From NCBI GenBank assembly GCA_023511675.1, contig JAIMBC010000027.1, positions 1 through 32,852 on the forward strand: a stretch of DNA of 32,852 bases, written 5' to 3'. The position numbers and the translations under genes were made by a program. Below are positions 27,567-32,852 of this stretch, piece after piece. The stretch's first letter is position 1. Every line of letters starts with the position of its first letter. The DNA comes from Pirellulales bacterium (GTDB lineage: Bacteria; Planctomycetota; Planctomycetia; Pirellulales; JAIMBC01). The notes beneath the pieces are model-generated. The model searched no databases. It was not told the DNA's origin and saw only the letters and a list, made by a program, of their open reading frames with translations.

Positions 27567-28529
27567 TCAGCGGATGGCAATCGGGTTTCCTGGCGAACCG
27601 GTGGCTCCTTTCAGACGCAAGGGGCAAAACACAAAGGCAAACTCGTACACCTCGTCGGCGGCCAGTGCCTCGAGATCCAGGTTCTCCAGGTGATACACTC
27701 CCTGCCTCACAAGGTTCCACTGATGGACCGGAAAGGCTGTCTCGGCATCCTCATGCGGCACGACCTCGATGGCCCACGTGTCGGCGCCGATCAGCGACAC
27801 CTTCTGCTCCGTCAGCCAGCGGGCCGCTTCCAATCCAATGCCCGGCTCGCCTTCTCCATATGTCTTGTTGTCCACCATCCACAGCTGCCCGTGGCCCGTA
27901 CGAATTAGCACCACGTCTCCAGGCTCCAGCCTCAACACCGCCTCCTTGAGGCACGCCTGAAGGTCCGACGCGCTGATCACGTGCCCGGGCTCCAGCCGCC
28001 GCACCCCCTTGAGCCGGGCCACGTCCAGCAGCACCCCACGCGTAAAGAACACGCCCACGTTCTCCACCCCTAGCTTCTTCAGGCCGTAGGCATCCCCAAA
28101 CTCAGAACGCTTGAAGCCGTTGTAGAATAGATCCTCTTCTCCCACGCGCACGCCCACGTGGCCCAAGCCGTCGAACTGCGTGCCCACCTGGCCGATCTCG
28201 GCGCTCACCAGCTCGTCGTGCGAGACGATCATGTTCTTCCCCGAGGGCGGCTGTGTGGGCGAGCCAGGAATCGTCAGGCTGAAGTGCCGCTTGCCCGGCA
28301 GCGGCATGCCATGCTCGTACAGCCGGCCAAGCTGGTACACTTGTCCCGTGCGAATGAGATCGCGTGCGCGCAACACGCGTTCTGGCGTCTGGCGATTGGC
28401 GGCGCCGCGCTGGTCATCGGGCCCCCACTCGGAAGGCCACCAGATGGGGCCGATGGGCGTATCCGCGGCGAGAGCGAGATGGCACGCGACGACGAACAGC
28501 ACGGCGGCCCGGCGGGGAAGCCGCACCAT
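27567..28529 (-). CDS. Cyclase family protein (PF04199; kynurenine formamidase/isatin hydrolase-like), exported
   Basis: Signal-like MVRLPRRAAVLFVVACHLALA; GAANRQTPERVLRARDLIRTGQVYQLGR; IGQVGTQFDGLGHVGV; GDVVLIRTG. Confidence 0.85.
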   Translation of the reverse strand: MVRLPRRAAVLFVVACHLALAADTPIGPIWWPSEWGPDDQRGAANRQTPERVLRARDLIRTGQVYQLGRLYEHGMPLPGKRHFSLTIPGSPTQPPSGKNMIVSHDELVSAEIGQVGTQFDGLGHVGVRVGEEDLFYNGFKRSEFGDAYGLKKLGVENVGVFFTRGVLLDVARLKGVRRLEPGHVISASDLQACLKEAVLRLEPGDVVLIRTGHGQLWMVDNKTYGEGEPGIGLEAARWLTEQKVSLIGADTWAIEVVPHEDAETAFPVHQWNLVRQGVYHLENLDLEALAADEVYEFAFVFCPLRLKGATGSPGNPIAIR

Positions 28530-28598
28530 GCGGCGGGACCGAGTTGGCGACACGGCAGGCTCCTTGAGCAGACGAGAGGCAAGCGGAGATGTCTGGGC

Positions 28599-30113
28599 TC
28601 AGCGGCACATCACGGGGCCGCCAATGAGGTCTCCCACCACGCGGGCCTTACTGACCACCGCGTCGGTAAGCGTCTCGTCCCGGCCGTGGTGGCGGTAGGT
28701 GAGCCGGTTATGGTCCAGGCCGAGCTGGTGCAGGATGGTGGCGTGCAGATCCTGCACGCTCACGCGGTTCTCGACGGAGCGGTAGCCCACCTCGTCGGTG
28801 GCGCCGTGGCAGTAGCCGCCCTTGAAGCCGCCGCCGGCCAACAGCAGGCTGAAGGCATTGCGGTTGTGATCTCGGCCCATGCCATTTTGCGAGACGGGCA
28901 GGCGGCCGAATTCACCGCTCCAGAGGACGATCGTCGTGTCGAGCAGGCCGCGCTGCTTGAGGTCGGCAATCAGCGCCGCAGCAGGCTGGTCGGTCTGGGC
29001 GCAGATCTTCTCGTTCTCGTCCTTGACGTTGGTATGGGCATCCCAGGGCTGGCCCACCGGCGGGTGGATCTGCACAAACCGCACCCCCAGTTCGATCAAA
29101 CGGCGCGCCATGAGACAACGCGTGCCATAGCCTGCCGTGGTGGGATTGTCGAGCCCGTACATGCGGCGTGTAGCCTCCGTCTCGCGGCCGAGATCCAAAG
29201 CTGCCCCGGCGGCAAGCTGCATCCGCGCCGCCAGTTCGAAATTGCGGATGCGCACCTCCAGCTCACTGTCGCTCCCGTAGGCACGCAGGTGCCGCTCGTT
29301 CAGCCGGCCGAGAAACTCCAGATCGGCCTGGCGCGCGGCGGGATCCTGGGGCACCGCCGGTTGCAGATTAAGCACGGGCGAACCCTGCGTGCTGAACTCG
29401 GTACCGCGATACAACGCCGGCAGCCAGCCGCTCTGCCACAGCAGGGTGCCGCTCGTGTTGTAACCGGCGGGATCCCGCAGCACCACATAGGCGGGCAGAT
29501 CCTGGTTCTCCGTCCCCAAGGCGTAACTGATCCACGAGCCTAACGCCGGCCGGCCCTGGAAGATCTTCCCCGTCGCCAGCAGCACCAGCGCCTCGGTGTG
29601 GTTGTTGTGCTCGCTATACATCGAGCGCACCAGACACAGCTCGTCCGCCACGCTGCCTAGGTGCGGAATCACCTCAGAAAGCAACATGCCGCACTCGCCG
29701 CACGGCAAGAACCGAAACGGCGTGCCTAACAGCACATTGCGCTCGCTGCCGAGCTGGAACATCTCCACCTTGATGCTGTGGCGCTTACCGTCTAGCCGGT
29801 TCAGTTCCGGCTTGGGATCAAACAGCTCCATCTGGCTCGGGCCGCCATTCTGCACGAACATCACCACGGCGTTCGCCCGAGCAGGAAAATGCCCGCTACG
29901 CGGCCGCAGGTCGAGCGGCCTGTTTTCCCCCTCGTGCGCCAGCAGGCCCTCTTCTTGCATGAGCAATGCAAGGGCTATTGTCCCCAGGCCAAAGCCCGAG
30001 AGTTCCAGCAAACGGCGCCGCGAAAGTACCGGCCCGCTTCGGCAAGACCATGCCCCACAACCAGAACCGTCCTCCGCGACACGCAATGTGGGCATGCGAT
30101 GCATGACAGGCAT
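28599..30113 (-). CDS. DUF1501 domain-containing (sulfatase-like) protein with Tat-like leader
   Basis: SRRRLLELSGFGLGTIALALL leader; ANAVVMFVQNGGPSQMELFDPKPELN; LYGLDN-type and GRDHN...AGGGFKGGYCHGATDEVGY motifs. Start 30113 or 30134, not 30464. Confidence 0.93.
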   Translation of the reverse strand: MPVMHRMPTLRVAEDGSGCGAWSCRSGPVLSRRRLLELSGFGLGTIALALLMQEEGLLAHEGENRPLDLRPRSGHFPARANAVVMFVQNGGPSQMELFDPKPELNRLDGKRHSIKVEMFQLGSERNVLLGTPFRFLPCGECGMLLSEVIPHLGSVADELCLVRSMYSEHNNHTEALVLLATGKIFQGRPALGSWISYALGTENQDLPAYVVLRDPAGYNTSGTLLWQSGWLPALYRGTEFSTQGSPVLNLQPAVPQDPAARQADLEFLGRLNERHLRAYGSDSELEVRIRNFELAARMQLAAGAALDLGRETEATRRMYGLDNPTTAGYGTRCLMARRLIELGVRFVQIHPPVGQPWDAHTNVKDENEKICAQTDQPAAALIADLKQRGLLDTTIVLWSGEFGRLPVSQNGMGRDHNRNAFSLLLAGGGFKGGYCHGATDEVGYRSVENRVSVQDLHATILHQLGLDHNRLTYRHHGRDETLTDAVVSKARVVGDLIGGPVMCR

Positions 30114-30123
30114 CTCCGTTCCA

Positions 30124-32808
30124 TCAGGGAACATAAAGGAATTCGTTGCTGCACAGCAGCATGTGGCAGACCCTCGCCAGCGCCTGGGCGCCGGCTGCGG
30201 GGGAATCCGCCGCCGACCGCTGCAAGTGGTAGGCCAGCAGATCCATCGCCCATGCTGCTTCCTGGGCGTCGGGCGGCCTACCCAACACAAGCCGAAAGGC
30301 CTCTCGCACCTGGCTCGCCGCGTCCTCGGCGCGGGCGAGGATCCGCTCGGCCAGGTAGCCCGCCTGCTCGAACATGAAGCGGTCGTTGAGTTGGAGCAAT
30401 GCCTGGCTGACCACGGCCGAGTTGCTGCGCCGCGTACAGTTGGTGGGCATGGCCGGGCGATCAAACTCCGCCAGCAGGGTCAAGTGGTAATTGCGGCGGG
30501 CCAATACGTACAGGCTGCGGCGGAACCTGCTTTCCGGGCTGGGGAGCGACCCTTCGTGCAGCACGACCATGCCGTCTGGCAGGTTCTCGAGGGCCAAGGG
30601 AGGCCCCCCTACGGACGCCTGGAGCTTGCCACTGGCGGCCAAAATGCCGTCTCGCACGTACTCGGAGTCTAGCCGCCGCAGCCGCATCCGCCAGAGCAGC
30701 CGGTTGCCGGGGTCCACCGTTTGCGGATCATACTGCGTAATGGCGCGAGCATCCGGACGCGAGGACTGGCGGTAGGCCCGGCTCAGCACCATCAGCCGCA
30801 GCAGCGGTTTCATACGCCAGCCGCTTTCAACGAACTCCGCCGCCAGCCATTCCAGCAGCTCAGGGTGGGTGGGGGGCTGCCCCGTGAGTCCGAAATTGTC
30901 TGTGGTGGCAACCAGCCCTTCTCCGAAGAGTTGCTGCCACAAGCGATTGACATAGACGCGCGCCACCAAACCCGCGGCGGGCGTGCCGGGCCGTGTGAGC
31001 CAGCGCGCAAGCGCTAGCCGCCGGCCGCTGCTCTGGCCCGATGCCACGGGCGGCGGCAATGGCTCAGGCTCGCCAGCCACTCCACCCTGCGGCGTGAGAA
31101 CCGAGAGAAAGCCGAACTCGACGGGCCGTCCCGGAGTTTCGTGGTCTCCGCGGCGCAGCACGAATGTTTCGGGGGGCGGCCCCACATCGTAGAGCGCCTG
31201 AAGCTGGCCCCAGGAACGCTTCTGAGACCGCAGGGCCTCGATCTGCCGGCGCCACTCGGCAAGCTGCACTCGTTCCGCCTCGGATAGTGCTGCCTGGACC
31301 TCTTCGGCAGTCACCGCCACGCCGGGCCCCAGCTTCTCTGCCAGATAGCGCTCGACCTCCGTCCGCTTGTCCGGGGCGGCGATCACAGCCCGGCGAACAT
31401 CTTCGCGCAATGGCTCAGGAAGCTGAGCCAGCTTCTGCTCGAACAATCGCTCGCGGTGGGCCTGTTCGACCGCCGCCACGCGGGCCTCCAGCTCTACAGC
31501 CTGCTGCTCCAGAGCTGCGTTCTCCGCCTCCATAACCCGCACCTCGGCTGGAGAGACGTCGGGCAGCCGGCGCTCGTTGGCCGGAACCCAGGCCTGTGGG
31601 TTATACGCCGGGGTGAACACAGCCATCAGCCGGTAGTAGTCCTCTTGCGGGATGGGATCGAACTTGTGGCTATGGCAGCGGGTACAGGCCAGCGTCAACC
31701 CCAGCAGCCCCGTGCCCAGGCTTTCCAGAGTGAGGTGCAGCACGCGATAACGGATGAGCGCCGTGTTCAACTCTCGCTGATCGGTGTCGTCCACGGCATT
31801 GCGCAGATAGCCCGTGGCGACCAGCAGCTCTTTCATGTCCGGGGTTAAGGTCGGCGCATTGCGCCAGTCGACCAGCTCGTCCCCGGCAAGCTGCTCGAGC
31901 ACGAAGCGGTCGAAAGGCTTGTCTGCATTGAATGCCGCAAGCACGTAATCTCGATAGAGCCACTTGTTCGGGGCAGTCTTGATGATGGCCGCATCGTTGT
32001 CTGCCCCCACCGTATCGACGTACCCTGCGGCATCCAGCCAGTGCTGCCCCCACTTCTCGCCAAAATGCGGCGAGGCCAGCAGCCGATCGACCACCCGTTC
32101 GTAGGCGGCATCCAGCGCGTCCGGCGTGCGTGCTGACGCAAACTCCTCCAAGACCTCCGCCTCCGGCGGCAAGCCTACCAGATCCAGCGAGATGCGGCGC
32201 GCCAGACTGAGCGGGTCTGCCGGCGCAGAGAACTCAAGCCCCGCCTCTTCCAGCCGCGCCAGCAGAAACCGGTCAACAGGCGTGCCTACCAGGTACTCTC
32301 GCTGGACCTCGGGCGGCTGGGGCCTCACCAGCGGCTGAAACGCCCAGTGCCGACGGGCCTCCTCGGCAAACTCCGGCGGCGGCTCCTCTTCCGCACCGCC
32401 TTCTCCCGGAGCCCCTGCGGCAATCCAGCGGCGAATGACCTCGATCTGCTCATCCGTCAGCGGCAGTTCCCCTTCGGGCGGCATGCTGCGATCCCACACG
32501 CGCTGCCACAACAGGCTTTGTTGAAGGTCGCCCACGATCACCGCCGGGCCGCTGCTCCCCCCGCGCAACACCAGGCCGCGCGTGCGCAGATCCAGCTCTG
32601 CCTGCCGCCCTTCCAGGCCGTGGCACTTCAAACAGTGCGCGTTAAATATTGGCAGCACGTCCCGCTCGAACTGCGGCTCCGCCGGCTCGCTCGCATGGCC
32701 CGCCGCAGCCTGCCCCAGCAGAATACAGAGGCCGCAGATCGGCCCCAACACAGGCGTGAGCGCACGGTGGAGCCACGTGGGGCCTTGCTGAGGGAAAGCG
32801 GCTGGCAT
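30124..32808 (-). CDS. PSD1 and planctomycete cytochrome C domain-containing protein (DUF1549/DUF1553)
   Basis: FNAHCLKCHGLEGRQAELDLRTRGLVLRGGSSGPAVIVGDLQQSLLWQRV; DRFLLARLEEAGLEFSAPADPLSLARRISLDLVGLPP; LARWLTRPGTPAAGLVARVYVNRLWQQLFGEGLV. Confidence 0.95.
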   Translation of the reverse strand: MPAAFPQQGPTWLHRALTPVLGPICGLCILLGQAAAGHASEPAEPQFERDVLPIFNAHCLKCHGLEGRQAELDLRTRGLVLRGGSSGPAVIVGDLQQSLLWQRVWDRSMPPEGELPLTDEQIEVIRRWIAAGAPGEGGAEEEPPPEFAEEARRHWAFQPLVRPQPPEVQREYLVGTPVDRFLLARLEEAGLEFSAPADPLSLARRISLDLVGLPPEAEVLEEFASARTPDALDAAYERVVDRLLASPHFGEKWGQHWLDAAGYVDTVGADNDAAIIKTAPNKWLYRDYVLAAFNADKPFDRFVLEQLAGDELVDWRNAPTLTPDMKELLVATGYLRNAVDDTDQRELNTALIRYRVLHLTLESLGTGLLGLTLACTRCHSHKFDPIPQEDYYRLMAVFTPAYNPQAWVPANERRLPDVSPAEVRVMEAENAALEQQAVELEARVAAVEQAHRERLFEQKLAQLPEPLREDVRRAVIAAPDKRTEVERYLAEKLGPGVAVTAEEVQAALSEAERVQLAEWRRQIEALRSQKRSWGQLQALYDVGPPPETFVLRRGDHETPGRPVEFGFLSVLTPQGGVAGEPEPLPPPVASGQSSGRRLALARWLTRPGTPAAGLVARVYVNRLWQQLFGEGLVATTDNFGLTGQPPTHPELLEWLAAEFVESGWRMKPLLRLMVLSRAYRQSSRPDARAITQYDPQTVDPGNRLLWRMRLRRLDSEYVRDGILAASGKLQASVGGPPLALENLPDGMVVLHEGSLPSPESRFRRSLYVLARRNYHLTLLAEFDRPAMPTNCTRRSNSAVVSQALLQLNDRFMFEQAGYLAERILARAEDAASQVREAFRLVLGRPPDAQEAAWAMDLLAYHLQRSAADSPAAGAQALARVCHMLLCSNEFLYVP

Positions 32809-32852
32809 GGGTGGTCGGTGCTCGTGCTGTGGAAAGGTGCAGGGGGGAGCCG

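Noticed and set aside
28158-29543. 461-aa plus-strand ORF spanning two minus-strand genes
   Set aside because: Antisense shadow of the cyclase and DUF1501 genes.

Overview
High-GC bacterial chromosomal window whose gene content (PSD1/DUF1549-DUF1553 cytochrome protein next to a DUF1501 protein, planctomycete-style Psd and GluRS) points to Planctomycetes. No lineage could be confirmed without a search. I can support about 22 protein-coding loci: the 3' end of the primary sigma factor (rpoD/sigA), gltX, a CxxCH cytochrome-like secreted protein, rpsR, an ECF sigma factor, a giant multi-TM protein, a minus-strand psd-pssA-ribE-rsmA block, an isopropylmalate/isocitrate dehydrogenase, an SDR, a secreted TPR-region protein, a membrane CBS-pair protein, a MerA-like flavoprotein disulfide reductase broken by one in-frame TAG, a membrane-anchored dynamin-like GTPase, a 4-TM protein, coaD, a DUF4242 protein, a cyclase-LLM oxidoreductase-NHL propeller block, and a DUF1501/PSD1 pair. 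No rRNA, tRNA, CRISPR array or transposase was recognised by eye. The observations most worth a second look are: (1) the single in-frame amber codon at 20004-20006, at a position normally Glu; (2) three tandem 47-bp units at 12918-13058 of a CACAAAG/CACGAAGAA-type intergenic repeat, between the divergent psd and dehydrogenase genes; (3) strong hairpins in the 640-bp gap at 15159-15798; (4) a consensus promoter with an unusually long leader before rpsR; and (5) a cyclase-family enzyme with both motif His residues replaced by Gln. I found no convincing evidence of a wholly new defence-type or mobile system.
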